Shown here: one piece after another, positions 1 to 13,039 of the stretch | Position numbering within the stretch: position 1 is the first letter of the stretch | Layout: each line of letters begins with the position of its first letter | Source: Thermothelomyces thermophilus ATCC 42464 | Lineage: Eukaryota; Ascomycota; Sordariomycetes; Sordariales; Chaetomiaceae | Length of the DNA stretch: 64,000 bases | Assembly (NCBI RefSeq): GCF_000226095.1 | Contig: NC_016475.1 | Location: forward strand, 2,790,001-2,854,000 | Direction: 5' to 3' | Notes under the pieces: generated by a model | What the model was told of the DNA's origin: nothing | The model's database searches: none | What the model saw: only the letters and a program-made list of their open reading frames with translations | Made by a program: the position numbers and the translations under genes

Positions 1-3000
1 AGCTTATATATGTATAACGCGTCTAGTACTACTTTTACGTACTTCCGGTGTTCGTCTATCGTCTTAGAGAAGATAAGTATATTATCGAGATAATATATTA
101 TAAATTTGTTGAGAAAGGGTCAGATAGCTTGATTAATTAGGGCTTAGAACGTTGCTGGCGTGTTTATAAGTCCGAATGGTATGACAAGGTACTTATAGTG
201 GCTATAGGGTATCCTAAAGGCCGTTTTCCACTCGTTGCCTTCTTTAATCTGTATATAGTTATAGGCCGATGGCAAGTCAAGATATATAAAATATTAGGCT
301 CCTACTAACTAATCTCAGAGCTATAAGATTAGCGATAATAGGTATTAGTTCTTTATAGTCTATTTGTTAAGTTGCCAATAGTTAACGTATAATTGTAGCT
401 TTCTATCTTTCTTAGGTATAAATAGGATTAGGTAGCCTGCTAGCGATGTCGATAGGCAGATATATCCTCTTCGAAGGTTCTCCTCTAAATATCGCTTAAG
501 TTCTTCGTTCTATGTCTAGCTCGTATAGTAAATCTTAAAGAACTTTAGTTATGCTCCTTCCTTAAGCTTGATCTTGTGATCCTATGGGCCGTGTTCTAGT
601 AATCCTTCTAGATGCTTTGGTTCAAATGCTAGATATCCTTTATATTCCTTTGGTACTTCCCTAGTCTTGTCTTGTCTCTTGTTTTTCTGATAGTATACGA
701 ACTTGGTTCTATCTATGGCGATACTGGCGATTTCTCCTATTTTAACCTACTACTCTAATTATAGTGCTCTATATTCGTTAACAGAGAGAACAGCTATTAG
801 CGATTTAGCTCGTTCCTCCTGTCGCGATATTGATGTCGTTGTGCTGCCTCTTCTAGAGTCTGTAGTAGTCTGCCTACCACTGTTTGTCTCTTACGGTAGA
901 TCCGTAGGACATGCCTTTCCTTGAGCATTATCTGCTCGTGATCCTTATATACTCCCTATCTTACTAGTTAAATACAACTCTATTTAGGGTTATAGGTAGC
1001 TACCATTCTTCTAGCTAATGTCCGGGTCGTAATCTTTATACTATAGTAACCCTAATATTATATCTTTATTGTTACCTATGTCTATAATACTAAATATGAT
1101 TATTATAGTCTTCCCTGCCATAGTAATGTCGATCGGTTTGGTCTCCCTATATACCTATTATGTTAGAAATGGCCCTTTGACTATGCCATGCTTCTGCTTC
1201 ATTCTCTAAGGTATCCGTAGCTAATTTACAAGTGTTAGCGAAATTAGATTTATCTCTACTCTACTATCTACTAGTACGAGCATTTTGTGCTGTTTCTACT
1301 GTGCTATTATCTATAATTGCTTGTCTTGCCGCCGTCGTCTAAAGATTGTAGCGATTTCCTATGTTTCTGCCGGGAGGTCTCGATATAGTAGTCTCTTACG
1401 CTAGTCCCTCCTATACTACACTATCACTTGCTGCTACGTAGGCGTTAATGGTTTCCGGGCCCCTTGAAGGGCCCTGACCCGTTTCCTAGGTTAGTGCTAA
1501 CCTCTTCGGTTATTTGGCTAATAGCGGCTTCGTTAATTATACTTATTTCCGTAAGCTATTAAGTGCTTACGGCTTCCTACTATTAGGTCCGTTTTACTTT
1601 CCGTTATATATGCTATAGCTTTGTCTAAAGCTCCCGAATTCGCAATTTCTTTTCTTCCATATAATAGAGGTAATCGTTACTCTAGCACAAGTCCTATATG
1701 TCTTGTCCTATTCCGTAGTACCTAGGCTAGGCTTGTCTTAGAACTATTGTAATGCTTCCTAGATCGCGGGCTTCGATCTTCTAGAGCAATTCGGCCGCTC
1801 TATTTCCTATATTGTAGACCTATTCTACAAGGTATAAGCTTCTATCCTTATTTCCTTGTTAGGTCGGCTAGTGATTGTTTTCGAATTTGTCGCGGAAGTA
1901 GTATTGGCATTTATATACTATACACTAGAACTAGGGCACTTGTATATATGCCTTATATCGAGGGTATAGTTATATAGCGTTGCCTAGGAGGTATTAGAAT
2001 TCTTTCCTAAATCCTTCCTACTATATATAGACTATAGGTACTCTAATGCTAAGGTAGGAGTATTTCTTCTAATAGCTTTCCTATATACGCTTATCTTTTC
2101 CGCGGTTTGTATATATAAACTAGTATTCTAGGTTCCGCATATTGTTACTAAGTTACTAATCGTCAAGGTACTTAGCATAGCTATTAGGCCTATTATATAT
2201 TATAGGCTGTTCTCCTTTGATAGCTTTTATAATACGTCAGAGTTCCTTTATTTTGTCCTTTATCTTATCACTCTACTAGGCAAGTCAAGTCAAGCGCCCG
2301 TCCTGTTCGCGTAGTTCTATATTAAGTCAGAAAACTTCGTTACGGTACTATTCGATTCGTTCCTAGAGGAATAGAGCATTAGGTCTAGGTCTTTCGATTC
2401 CTTAGGTATCGGTTATCTACAATCTATCCTGCCTCTACGTAACTATAAAACCCTACTACCTTAAGGCTAAGAGAATCGAAATTGGCGGCGTATATTCTCC
2501 TGCTATGTCCTATTCGGCAAGACCTGTCTCTAGATCTATAGTGACCAGTTCGGAGTATAGTGCTTGTTCGTCTTTACTATTGCCATCGTGTCCGAGACTA
2601 TCTACGTCACTACCCTTGTCTTTGTAGCTCGTGGCCGCTACTTTAATAACGTCCTTAGTAGTTTTGTCGATAGCCGTAATTTCCTTCCTAGGGGCTAGTT
2701 TCTATTCTTTCTTCGGGCTTTAGCATTCTTGCTTATAGTGCCCTTTCTTTCTACAGTTATAGTAGGTAATATTAGACTTGTCTTTAGTTGTCTTCTTCTA
2801 GTCCTGCTTCTACATTATATCTATATCTATAGCTCTAGGGTATATCCTATACAAGGTATTAACATACGCTTGCTTTTTCTTGTCGTTAACCTTAACCATA
2901 GTTCTATTTATTCGACCTCGTTTCTACTACTCTTATATATAGAGTCGATTATTAATCCTAATAGCCTATGTGATATATTTATCTAGAGTCTTAGGCCGAT

Positions 3001-3667
3001 CGTACTTATATAGCTTATCCTTAACCTTTTCCTTTAGGCCATTATAAAACAATTATATTAATACCTTATCGTTAAGCTAAGACTTAAGTATATCCTATCT
3101 AAACTATATAGCGTAGGAGGCTACTAACTTAGTCTATCAGAGATTAGCAAGTCTTTCTTATATATAAATCTTCTTATCTTTATTACCGAAAACCTTTCGA
3201 AGCTCTTCTTCGAAACGGTCGTAAGATCAAAAGACTACCTATATAAACGCGTCTCGGTCGTCTTCGTCTTCCTTAGTAAGATAGTCATTCTATATAGGCT
3301 CAAACTATCTAAGTACCTTACCCTCTAGTCTTATAGCTATATAGAGGACTTTAGCTTTATCGTCCGGAAACTTATCATCATTAAGCCAAAAGTAGGATCA
3401 GAGGTTTATCAGGAATCCTACGAGATCCTCCTTAGTTCCTCTATATTTGCCAGGTAGTTCGATCTTAATACGCTTTGCTTTAGCGCCCTCAAGTGCCTCG
3501 ATTTTGGTATAGGCCTCGTTAACTAACTTCTATAAGTACTTTTCGCGGTTCTCGAGTTCCTTAATTCGAGCTTAAGTAGCCTTGTCTCTCTAGTCCAACT
3601 CCTAGATCCGCTGCTAGAGTTGACCAAGCTAAGCAAGTAGCTATTCGGCCGTAACGTTAGTAGCCAT
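1..3667 (-). pseudogene. gag-pol of element A (partial, RIP-inactivated)
   Basis: The gag start ATG is at 3667 on the minus strand (MATNV...). Downstream, gag keeps recognisable stretches such as KEDLVGFLINL and GLKEKVKDKLYK. A CCHC knuckle of the form xYNCRKKGHYKQEC is near 2,725-2,770; its first Cys has become Tyr. At the window edge the reverse transcriptase catalytic box reads YYLDNILIFS (95-81), where active Ty3/gypsy enzymes have YxDD, so the second Asp is replaced by Asn. Numerous TAG stops interrupt the frame. It cannot encode a working polyprotein. Confidence 0.8.
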
Positions 3668-3735
3668 GTCAATATCGAGGTCGAAGTTACCTCCGTTCTA
3701 AACTATAATAAAACAAAGGGAGTGGTAACAATATA

Positions 3736-4184
3736 TGACAAACCTAACTTAGACTTCTTCTAAAAGGGTCTAGACGGAGGCAGGCTAAGTATAACGAGTA
3801 GGCAGGTTGTCTAAGGGATTTGGTAAAGCCAAAGGGTTTATAATAACACTAGAGTTATCTCTTACAGTAATTAGCAATACTTAGTATGAGTACTATGATT
3901 GTGATTGTTACCACTAGTAAACTCCTAGAGTCTACTATAACGAGTAACTATTTATATATATATATACTTCTGCCGATCGCTTATAGTCCCTTTCTATCCT
4001 GCCCTTGGATCGCCTTTGGTAGCTAGCTATCCTCTGCTATCTTTCCCTTTTGGCAATTGTTCGCCCGTAGTAGCCTGCGCTCCCTAGCGATCCTGTGTCA
4101 GCCTTGCTTCGTGCCCTTCTTGATTGGTGGCTCATTCAGCCTGCTACACCCTACCGGGTCGCGGTATATGGTTGGCTCGTGACA
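3736..4184 (-). repeat. 5' LTR of element A
   Basis: A 449 bp segment. Read on the minus strand it begins TGTCACGAG and ends GTTTGTCA, so it has TG..CA ends. The gag-proximal end matches the LTR ends of B and C (AGTCTAAGTTAGGTTTGTCA). It is followed by a conserved leader containing TGTTACCACTCCCTTTG, presumably primer-binding and packaging sequence. The A+T-poor half (about 3,970-4,180) is clearly less RIP-mutated than the internal region. On its outer side it abuts element B with no second LTR. Confidence 0.75.
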
Positions 4185-4260
4185 GTTCGTCACACGTTGT
4201 TACTACTCCCTTTGTTCTATTATAGTTTAGAATAGAGGTGACTTCGACCTTGATATCAAT

Positions 4261-7200
4261 ATAGCTACTAACGTTATAGCCGAATAGCTGCTTGCCTAGC
4301 TTAGTTAACTCTATTAGCGAATCTAGGAGTTAGACTAGAGAGATAAGGCTACTTAAGCTTAAATCAAGAAACTCGAGAACGGTAAAAAGCACTTGTAGAA
4401 ATTAGTTAACGAGGCCTATGCTAAAATCAGGGCACTTAAGAGTGCCAAAGTAAGCTATATCAAGATCGAACTACTTAGTAAATATAGAGGAACTAAGGAA
4501 GACCTTATAGGATTCCTAATAAACCTCTGATCCTACTTCTAGCTTAATGACGACAAGTTTCCGGATAATAAAGCTAAAGTCTTCTATATAGCTATAAGAC
4601 TAGAGGGCAAGGTACTTAGATAGTTTAAGCCTATATAGAATGACTATCTTACTAAGGAAGATGAAGACGACCGAGATATATTTATATAGGCAGTCTTTTA
4701 ATTCTATAACCGTTTTAAAGAAGAGCTTTAGAAGGTTTTTAATGACAAAGACGAGAAGATTTATATATAAGAAAGACTTACTAATCTCTAATAGATTAAG
4801 TTAGTAGCCTCTTATACTATATAGTTTAGATAGGATATACTTAAGTCTTAGCTTAACGACAAAGTATTAATATAACTATTTTATAATGGCTTAAAGGAAA
4901 AGGTTAAAGACAAGCTATATAAGTATAATTAGCCTAAGACTCTAAACAAATATATTATATGGACTATTAGAATTAATAATCGACTCTATATATAGGAGTA
5001 GTAAAAACGAGGTTAAATAAATAGAACTATAGTTAAGGCTAATAATAAGAAAAAGCAAGTATACATTAGTACCTCGTATAGGATATACCCTAGAGCTATA
5101 GATATAGATATAGCGTAGAAGCAGGACTAGAAGAAGATAACTAAAGATAAGTCTAATGTTACCTATTATAACTATAGAAAGAAAGGGCACTATAAGTAAG
5201 AATATCGAAGCCCGAAGAAAGAGTAGAAGACGGTCCCTAGAAAGGAAATTATAGCTATCGACGAAACTACTAAGGACGTTATCGAAGTAGCGGCCACAAG
5301 CTATAAAGATAAGGGTAGTAATATAGATAGTCTTAGATACGACGGCAATAATAAAGACGAATAAGCACCGTACTTCGAACTAGTTACTATGGACCTAGAG
5401 ATAGGTCTTGCTAAATGAGATATGGTAGAAGAGTATATACTACCAATTTCGATTCTCCTAGCCTTGAGGTAGTAGGGTTTTATAGTTATATAGAGGTAGG
5501 ATAGATTATAGATAACTAATACCTAAGGAATCGAAAGACCTAGACCTAATGTTCTATTCTTCTAGGAACGAATTAAATGGTACTATAATAAAGTTTTCCG
5601 ACTTAATATAGAATTACGCGAATAGAATAGACGCTTGATTTGACTTACCTAGTAGAGCGATAAGATAAGGGACAAAATAAAGGAACTCTAACGTATTATA
5701 GAAAACCATTAAAGGAAGATAGCCTGTGATATATAATAGGCCTAATAGTTATACTAAGTACCTTAACGACTAGTAACTTAGTAATAACGTATAGAACCTA
5801 GAATACTAGTTTATACGCGCGAACCGTAGAAAAGACAAGCGTATATAGGGAAGCTATTAGAAGAAATACTTCTATTATAGCATTAGAGTACCTATGGTCT
5901 ATATATAATAGGAAAGATTTAGGAAAGAATTCTAATACCTCCTAGGCGACGCTATACGACTATATCCTTAATATAAGGTATATATATAAGTGCCCTAGTT
6001 CTAATATATAGTATATAGATGCCGATACTACTTTTATAACAAATTCGAAAACAATTACTAGCCGACCTGATAAGGAAATGAGGACAGAAGCTTATACCCT
6101 ATAGAATAGGTCTAAAATGTAGGAAATAGAGCGGCCGAATTGCTCTAGAAGATCGAAGCCTATAATCTAAAAGGCATCATAATAGTTCTAAGACAAGCCT
6201 AGCCTAGGCATTATGGAATGGAACGAGATATATAGGACTTATACTAGAGCAACGATTACCTCTATTACGTAGATAAAAAGAAATCGCGAATTTAGGAGCT
6301 TTAGATAAAGCTATAGTATATATAACGAGAAGTAGAACGGACTTAATAATAGAAAGCTGTAAGCACTTAATAGCTTATAGAAATAAGTACGATCGACGAA
6401 GCCGCTATTAGCCAAACAACCGAAGAGGTTAGCACTAACCTAGGAAACGGTTTAGGGCCTTTCGAGGGGCCCGGAAACTATTAACGCCTGTATAGCGGCA
6501 AGTGGTAGCGTAGTATAGGAAGAACTAGCGTAAGAGACCACTATATTAAGACCTCCCGGCAGAAATATAGGAAATCGCTACAATCTTTAGACGACGGCGG
6601 CAAGACAAGCGACTATAGATAATAGTATAATAGAAATAGCACGAAATGCTCGTACTAGTAGATAGTAGAGTAGAGATAAACCTAATTTCGCTAACGCTTA
6701 TAAATTAGCTACGGATACCCTAGAGAATAAAGCGGAAGTATAGTATAATCAAAGAGCCATTTCTGACGTAATAGATATATAAAGAGACTAAACTAATCGA
6801 CATTACTATAGTAAGAAGGACTATAGTAGTTATATTTAGCATTATAGATATAGGTAATAATAAAGATATAATATTAGAGTTACTATAGTATAAAGACTAT
6901 AACCCGGATATTAGCTAGAAGAATAGTAACTACTTATAACCCTAAACGAAGTCGTATTTAACTAGTAAGATAAGGAGTATATAAGGATTATAAGCAGACA
7001 ATGCTTAAGGGAAGGTATATCCTATAGATCTACTATAAGAGATAGACAGTAGTAGGCAGACTACTATAGACTCTAGAAGAAGCGATATAATAATACTAAC
7101 ATTATAATAGGAAGAACAAGCTAAACCGCTAATAGCTATTCTTTCTATTAACAAATACGGAGCACTATAATTAGAGTAGTAGGTTAAGATAGGAGAAATC

Positions 7201-10150
7201 GCTAGTATCGCTATAGACGAAACCAAGTTCGTATACTATTAGAAAACCAAGAGACGAGACAAGACTAGGGAAGTACCGAAGGAATACGAAGGATACCTAG
7301 CATTCGAACCGAAACATCTAAAAGGACTACTAGAACATGGCCTATAGGATTACGAGATCAAGCTTAAGGAAGGAGTATAATTAAAGTTCTTTAAGATCTA
7401 TTATATAAGCTAGACTTAGAACAAAGAACTTAAGTAATATTTAAAGGAGAACCTTCGAAGAAGATATATCTGCCTATTGACATCGCTAGTAGGCTACCTA
7501 GTTCTATTTGTGCCTAAGAAAGATAGAAAGCTATGGTTATATGTTGACTATCGGTAACTTAACAAATAGACCGTGAAAAACCGATACCTATTACCACTGA
7601 TCTCACGGCTCTAAGATTAGTTAGTAGGAGCCTAATATTTTATATGTCTTGACTTGCTATTGGCCTATAACTATATATAGATCAAAGAAGGCGATAAGTA
7701 GAAAACGGCCTTTAGGATACCCTATAGCTACTATAAGTACCTTGTCATGCTATTCGGACTTACGAACGTACTGGTAACGTTCTAAGCCCTAATTAATCAA
7801 GCTATCCAACCCTTTCTTGACAAATTTACGGTATATTATCTTGATAATATATTTATCTTCTCTAAGACAATAGACGAACACTAGAAGTATATAAAGTAAT
7901 GCTAGATACACTATATATATATAAACTATTAGTTAATGAAGAAAAGAGTAAATTCTATATCAGGAAAACGGTATTTTTAGGATATAAAATATCCTTAGGA
8001 CAAATTCGGATAGAACCTTTAAAGGTTAAAGCTATTAAGAATTGGCTATAACTAACATTAGTTATAGAAGTATAAAGCTTTATTAGATTTATGAACTTCT
8101 ATCGAATATTTATTAAGAACTTTAGAGCGATCGTACGACCTTTATATGAACTTATGAAGAAGAACGCTAAATTCTAATAGAAAGAATAGTATAAGCAAGT
8201 ATTTATATAGATCTACGACACCATTACCGAAGATCTAGTATTAGTATTACCAAATCCTAAGAAGCTATTCGAGGTAGAAACAGACGCTTTAGACTACGCT
8301 ATTAGAGGATAATTAGGATAACAAGACGAATAAAGAAAGCTATATCCTATAGCCTTCTTTTTAAAGAAGCTTGATAGACTATATCTTAATTATCCGATCT
8401 ATAATAAGGAACTACTTATAATTGTTAAAGCTTTTAAGGAATGGCGACTATACCTTAGTAATATAATTAAACTAGTATAAGTATATATAGACTATAAGAA
8501 TTTATAATACTTTATAATGACGAAGGAGCTTAACGGACGATAAATACGATAGGTAGAATTCCTCGCGGAATTTAACTTTGAGATCTATTATAAGAAGGGC
8601 AAAGAGAACGTACGAGTAGACATCTTAAGCCGATAAACGGATCATATAGAAGGACAAACGGAAACAACACTACTATTATTTAAAGAACGAACAAACGGAA
8701 CGTTATATTACGAAACGTAGATACCTATAGAAGATAATCTACTTGACTCGTTCCTAGAATGTTACGTAATCTTTCGAGAAGAAAGGATTAACGAGATATA
8801 GTATTAAGTAATACCTAGACTAGTAGTACCTAACGGAGTAAAAGAAAGAGATAGGAAACTCTAGTACCAAGGCAAAGTATATATCTACGATAGGGATTAA
8901 TAGCTATGAATAATTTAAGAACTCTACGAGTCGAAACTCGGGGGATATAAAGAAGTTACAAAGACTATTATATAAGTTAGGAAATACCACGACTTTCTAT
9001 GGTTAACGGTACGAGTTAAGGAAGTCGTATAAAACTATAACATTTGCAATCGAAGCAAAACGGTACGATATAAGCCGTATAGGCTACTTTAGCTACTGTT
9101 AATAGCTAACAAACTATAGAGTTTAGTCACGATAGACTTTATTATAAAGCTATTAGAATCTAAGGACACGGCTATAGGAGTAATCTACGATAGTATTCTT
9201 ACTATAGTAGATCGCCTAACTAAATAGGTATACTTCTTTCCCTATAAGGAGTCCTAGATAGCTAAATAGCTAGTAGACGTAATCTATCGGCAAGTTACAT
9301 TAGTATATGCTTGGCCGTAAGAATAGATTACCAATAGAGATACCAAGTTCGTATCGAAGTTCTGGTAAGCTTTAATATAACGATTAGGCGTTAATAGCAA
9401 GCTATTAATAGTATACTACCTATAGACTGACGGATAAATAGAGCGACTAAACTAAGTTATTAAGTAATACCTCCGCTCTTACGTTAACTACTAGTAAGAT
9501 GACTAGGTTATATTATTACCAATAGTATAACTCGTTTATAATATAATACTAACAGAAACAACTAAAGTCATACCGTTCTTTACAAACTATAGATATAAAG
9601 TAGATCTTAGGCAAGGACTAGAGGTTATAGTGCCGAGAGTAGTAGTCAAAGTAGAACAAATGTATATACTATATAAAAAGCTTAAAAAGGAACTCAAGTT
9701 TATTAAGACTAGAATAAAGAACTACTATAATAAATATAGGCTCGAGGGACCTTGCCTAGATAAGGGAGACAAAGTCTACCTAATTATACAAAACTTATGA
9801 ACTAAATAACCAAGTATAAAGCTAGACTTTAAGAAGGTCGGACCTTTCGTTATCAAAGAACGAATTTTGACATCTAACTACCGACTATCGTTACTATCAT
9901 CTATACGACTACAGACGGATGTTTTTCATATTTCACTTCTCGAACTAATACCAAAGAACGTTAAGGTTACTACATATATCGAAGTAGAGGATAAAGAGGA
10001 AGAATAGGATGTCGAAGAAATTCTAGATTTATATACTATTAATAGGGAACTATAGTATCTAGTTAAATAGCTTGATTTTAAACTAGAAGATAACTTATAT
10101 GAACCCGTTAAGAACCTAAACTACCCTAAGAAATTAGAATAGTTTTACTA
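4261..10150 (+). pseudogene. gag-pol of chromovirus B (RIP-inactivated)
   Basis: The frame aligns with A and C but starts with ATA (4261) where A has ATG. The knuckle near 5,164-5,205 reads YYNYRKKGHYK, so two of three Cys are lost to TGT>TAT. Reverse transcriptase runs from about 7,500 (LYVDYR) to 8,060, with its active box TVYYLDNIFIFS at 7834-7848 carrying Asp>Asn. RNase H is about 8,240-8,640. The integrase core is about 9,120-9,650 (DFIIKLLESKDTA, TIVDRLTK). A GPF module (KKVGPFVIKE) is near 9,835. A chromodomain (EEILDLYTINREL, LEDNLYEPVKNL) is about 9,970-10,150 and places the element in the chromovirus lineage. The end coordinate is approximate. Confidence 0.85.
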
Positions 10151-10234
10151 GTAGAACCTAGATTAATTAAAGGAAAACTTAGGATAGAACTAAAGATAAT
10201 GCCTTAGTTAATAGTATTAACAGCATTATTAATC

Positions 10235-10515
10235 TTTAATAAGGGTATAGTAGGCGCCTCTTGCTACTCTTACCGCTTAACCGCCTCTAACTTGTCTAAG
10301 GTCGATAGACTACGCGCTACTATATTGGCACCTTTCTCTACCAAAAACTCCTTCTACTAACGAAGACGCTAGAGCTATATAAGCTTTTCAGATAACTCGT
10401 ACTAGGCTTCTTCTAGATAGCATTAGGATTTATCTAGCTTAAGTTTGGCACGACATTTAGCATCCTTAATACAATGCTACTCCTAGAGGATACGATCTAC
10501 TAGAATAAATATTAG
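10235..10515 (-). pseudogene. antisense ORF remnant between pol and 3' LTR of element B
   Basis: Read on the minus strand, opposite to gag-pol, this stretch gives a helical, charged peptide with the core FLVEKGANIVARSLSTLDKL followed by EAV. It is interrupted by TAG/TAA stops like the rest of the element. The same position and orientation in element C gives FLVEKEADIV..GLSNLDKLEAV. Two diverged copies sharing a peptide pattern here suggest a once-functional accessory gene. Its function is unknown to me. Confidence 0.6.
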
Positions 10516-10886
10516 GAATTATACTTAAAAAAAAAAAGGGAGACAAGCTTATAAGAAGAAAGTGGGATGCTAGAGCCATTATAAGAACGACCTCGACGAA
10601 TATAGGCCTTGTAATGCTTTATATACGCAATCATTTTACAGATAAGGCCTTATAACGTATACCAAGAGCAAGGTATAACGATAAAACCGTTCTTAGCGAT
10701 GTTCTAAGCAAGGGAAGCATAGTAACATATAGAAAGTAACTTCCATTTCTCTATCGGCATTTTGTTAATATAGCGACTATAACGTAGAAATAGGAAGAAT
10801 ATAATACTTATAAGCAAAGGGTATTAGCACTATTTGAAACGGCCTAAGAAGGCTTTTAGGTCAAAAGCCTTAAAGAAAGGGCATCG

Positions 10887-11330
10887 TGTCACAGATAAGT
10901 ATATAGACGGCCTAGCAGGCTATAGCTAGGACGCGGGACATTCCGACAGCCAATTACTTAACGGACTAATTAGAAGATTATCACTGCCAAGACTAAGGTC
11001 TTTACTAGTGATAATAACATATCACCATCGACAACACGGAATTACGGAGTAAAAGGAGAAATAGTACTAGTAATAACTATTAAAGAGGGATAGATAATTA
11101 TATATATATAGCTAGCTAGTTACTTATTAGGTAGACTTTAAGAGTTTACTAGTGGTAATAATTATAATTATAGTACCTATACCAAGCATTGCTAATTACT
11201 ATAAGAGACAACTCTAGTGTTATTATAAACCCTTTGGCTTTACCGAATCCCTTAGACAATCTGCCTACTTGTCCTACTTAATTTACCTTTGTCTGAACCT
11301 TTTTGGAAGAAGTCTAAGTTAGGTTTGTCA
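10887..11330 (+). repeat. 3' LTR of element B
   Basis: A 444 bp segment beginning TGTCACAG and ending GTTTGTCA. Its right half (about 11,130-11,330) is the reverse complement of the left half of C's LTRs, as expected for B and C lying on opposite strands. A repeated block near the end includes CTTTGGCTTTACCGAATCCC. It shares the end sequence with the LTR of A. Confidence 0.75.
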
Positions 11331-11933
11331 TATTCTACTACTCGTTATAGATAGGGCTTTAACTATTATATTAAACTATATACCTAGCTTAGCTAACCTA
11401 TTAAATAGCTACCTGTTTAATTAATAAGGCTAAATAGCCTACCTATTTTGGTTAGTAAGGCTAAATACCCCTCTTATTTAGGCACTTTTTATCTTATCTT
11501 TAAAGCCCTGCTCTAAATTATAAGAACCCTAGTTTTCCTACTATTTTCCACCTCTTTAAATCTCTTCTACTTCTTTTATAACTTCTTTAATAACTACCTT
11601 CTTTTCTAACTATTAGACCCTTTAACCTAGCCTTTTCTATTAGCCCCTACTACGTAACTATCTCCTATAGCCTATATATCGCCATTTCTATTAAAAGGAG
11701 GCTTTAGAGTTTATTTTCTTACTCCCTTTTACTTATTTTATCGTACATATAAGAAACTACCAAGTTTCAGCGATTTTAGCTAAGTTTTATCGACCTAGAA
11801 TCACCTAATAATAGCTATAATGGCCAAGTCTAGAAGCAAAGCTAGGAAGAGTGACAAATAGGCTACTAAAAGCGCTAAAGGCCCTATAGCTACAAGCCTA
11901 GCCTAGGGAAATAAGCCTATAGCTAGCTAGCTA
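11331..11933 (+). other. AT-rich sequence between B and C; possible 5' part of an unidentified element
   Basis: About 600 bp with pyrimidine-rich, leader-like sequence, then an ATG at 11,820 opening a basic peptide (MAKSRSKARKSDK, then TAG) that is quickly interrupted by TAG stops. Element C begins at 11,934. The sequence beyond C's other end (19,455 onward) also looks like RIP-degraded coding DNA on the same strand, so C may have inserted into one larger element. I found no clean target-site duplication to prove this (flanks AGCTA and CTAGT). Confidence 0.4.
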
Positions 11934-12349
11934 TAACGAACCTAACTCAGACTTCTTTCAAAAGGGTTCAGACAAAGGTAGATTAAGCGGGACAAGCAGG
12001 CAGGTCGTCTAAGGGATTCGGTAAAGCCAAAGGGTTTACAACAACACTAGAGTTGTCTCTTATAGTAATTAGCAATGCTTGGTATAAGTACTATAATTAT
12101 AGGTTACTATCACTAGTGAACTCTCAGAGTCTACCTAACAAGTGACTATTTATATGTATATATAATCCTAGTAATCACTCCTGATTATGGTGATCGTAAG
12201 TGATCGCATGGTAGTAATTACCCTGATCGCTGGTGAGCGTAGTAATTACTATGCTTCCTATGTTGTAATTGGTCCTTTTGTTCCTTTAGCTTGATTGGCC
12301 TATTTGTGCTAGTGGTCTAGGCGGCATCTATATATATATTTCCGTGATA
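11934..12349 (-). repeat. 3' LTR of element C
   Basis: 416 bp, the same length as the partner LTR at the other end. The inner end reads ..TTCCGTGATA on the plus strand and the outer end TAACGAACCTAAC, mutated forms of TGACA and TGACAAACC. It differs from the 5' LTR mostly by transitions (for example TGATTATGG against TGATTACGG), as expected after RIP. Confidence 0.8.
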
Positions 12350-12724
12350 TAATGCCCTCCCTTTAAGGCTTTTGACCTAAAAGCCCTCTTTTAAGCCGTT
12401 TTAAATAGTACTAATATCTCTTATATTCCTTATACGTGTTTTTCTTCTTAGCCCCTTATTGCCCTTTGTACCATTAATTATACCGTCTGACGTATATAGA
12501 TCCCTAGCGTCTATTCGCCGTAAGCGTTTAGCTTAGTTTATTTCTAATCACAGGTTCGTAATAATGGCATGTTCCTATTACATAAAGTATAACCGAGTGT
12601 ATAAAATGATTGAAAAATCTCGTTATTATAAGGCTTACATGCGTTAGGGTTATGCTTATAATAGTTCTAGCGTTCTAGTTTCTTCTTATAAGTTCCCGTT
12701 TTCTTACGAGGGTACGTCTTTAAT

Positions 12725-13030
12725 CGTAACATAGTAGATCGTATTATACGTGAGCAACGTCGTTTAAAGGCTAAAAAGAAAGAGGCCGAAGCCTTGCTAC
12801 GAGAATATTAATATAAAGCTTCTAAGGCGTTGGCCTATCTAACTCGGGTTCGTAAATAACAAGAGTTCCTAGTAGAGAAGGAAGCAGATATAGTTATATA
12901 GGGTTTATCGAATCTAGACAAATTAGAGGCGGTAGAATAGTAGGAATCGGGGGCCGTTATATAACTTAACGGTAATATCGACGTTGTTAACTAGGGCGCT
13001 ATTTTCGGTTCTATCCTAGGTTTGCCTTTA
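12725..13030 (+). pseudogene. antisense ORF remnant between pol and 3' LTR of element C
   Basis: The plus strand, opposite to gag-pol, reads IVDRIIREQRRLKAKKKEAEALLREY, followed after a stop by KASKALAYLTRVRK, then EFLVEKEADIV and GLSNLDKLEAVE. The stops are TAA and TAG where Gln is likely. The peptide is highly basic, then acidic, and predicted helical. The tail of the frame runs into the end of the chromodomain coding region on the other strand. It matches the remnant in element B in place, strand and sequence pattern. I infer a conserved accessory ORF; its function is unknown. Confidence 0.65.
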
Positions 13031-13039
13031 GCTGATCCG

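Larger units (their letters stand above)
1..4184 (-). mobile_element. Ty3/gypsy retrotransposon A, RIP-degraded, truncated by window start
   Basis: Reading the minus strand gives, in order, an LTR, a gag frame, a CCHC knuckle, a protease/pol region and a reverse transcriptase, the layout of a Ty3/gypsy element. The window begins inside the reverse transcriptase, so RNase H, integrase and the 3' LTR lie outside. Frames are broken mainly by TAG where Gln or Trp is expected, which is the mark of RIP. Of the three copies this one is the least mutated in gag: it keeps the gag ATG and two of the three knuckle cysteines. It lies head to head with element B. Family assignment is by recognised motifs; membership of the chromovirus branch is inferred from similarity to B and C, because A's 3' end is not visible. 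Confidence 0.85.
4185..11330 (+). mobile_element. Ty3/gypsy chromovirus B, RIP-degraded, lacking its 5' LTR
   Basis: Plus-strand element with the order gag, CCHC knuckle, protease, reverse transcriptase, RNase H, integrase, chromodomain, antisense ORF and 3' LTR. The 5' LTR is missing except for eight bases, GTTCGTCA (4185-4192), that match the LTR end. The leader TTGTTACTACTCCCTTTG follows directly. Element A's LTR begins on the adjacent base. The element is heavily RIP-mutated: gag ATG has become ATA, Cys codons have become TAT, and Gln/Trp codons have become TAG. It is non-autonomous and almost certainly silent. Confidence 0.88.
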
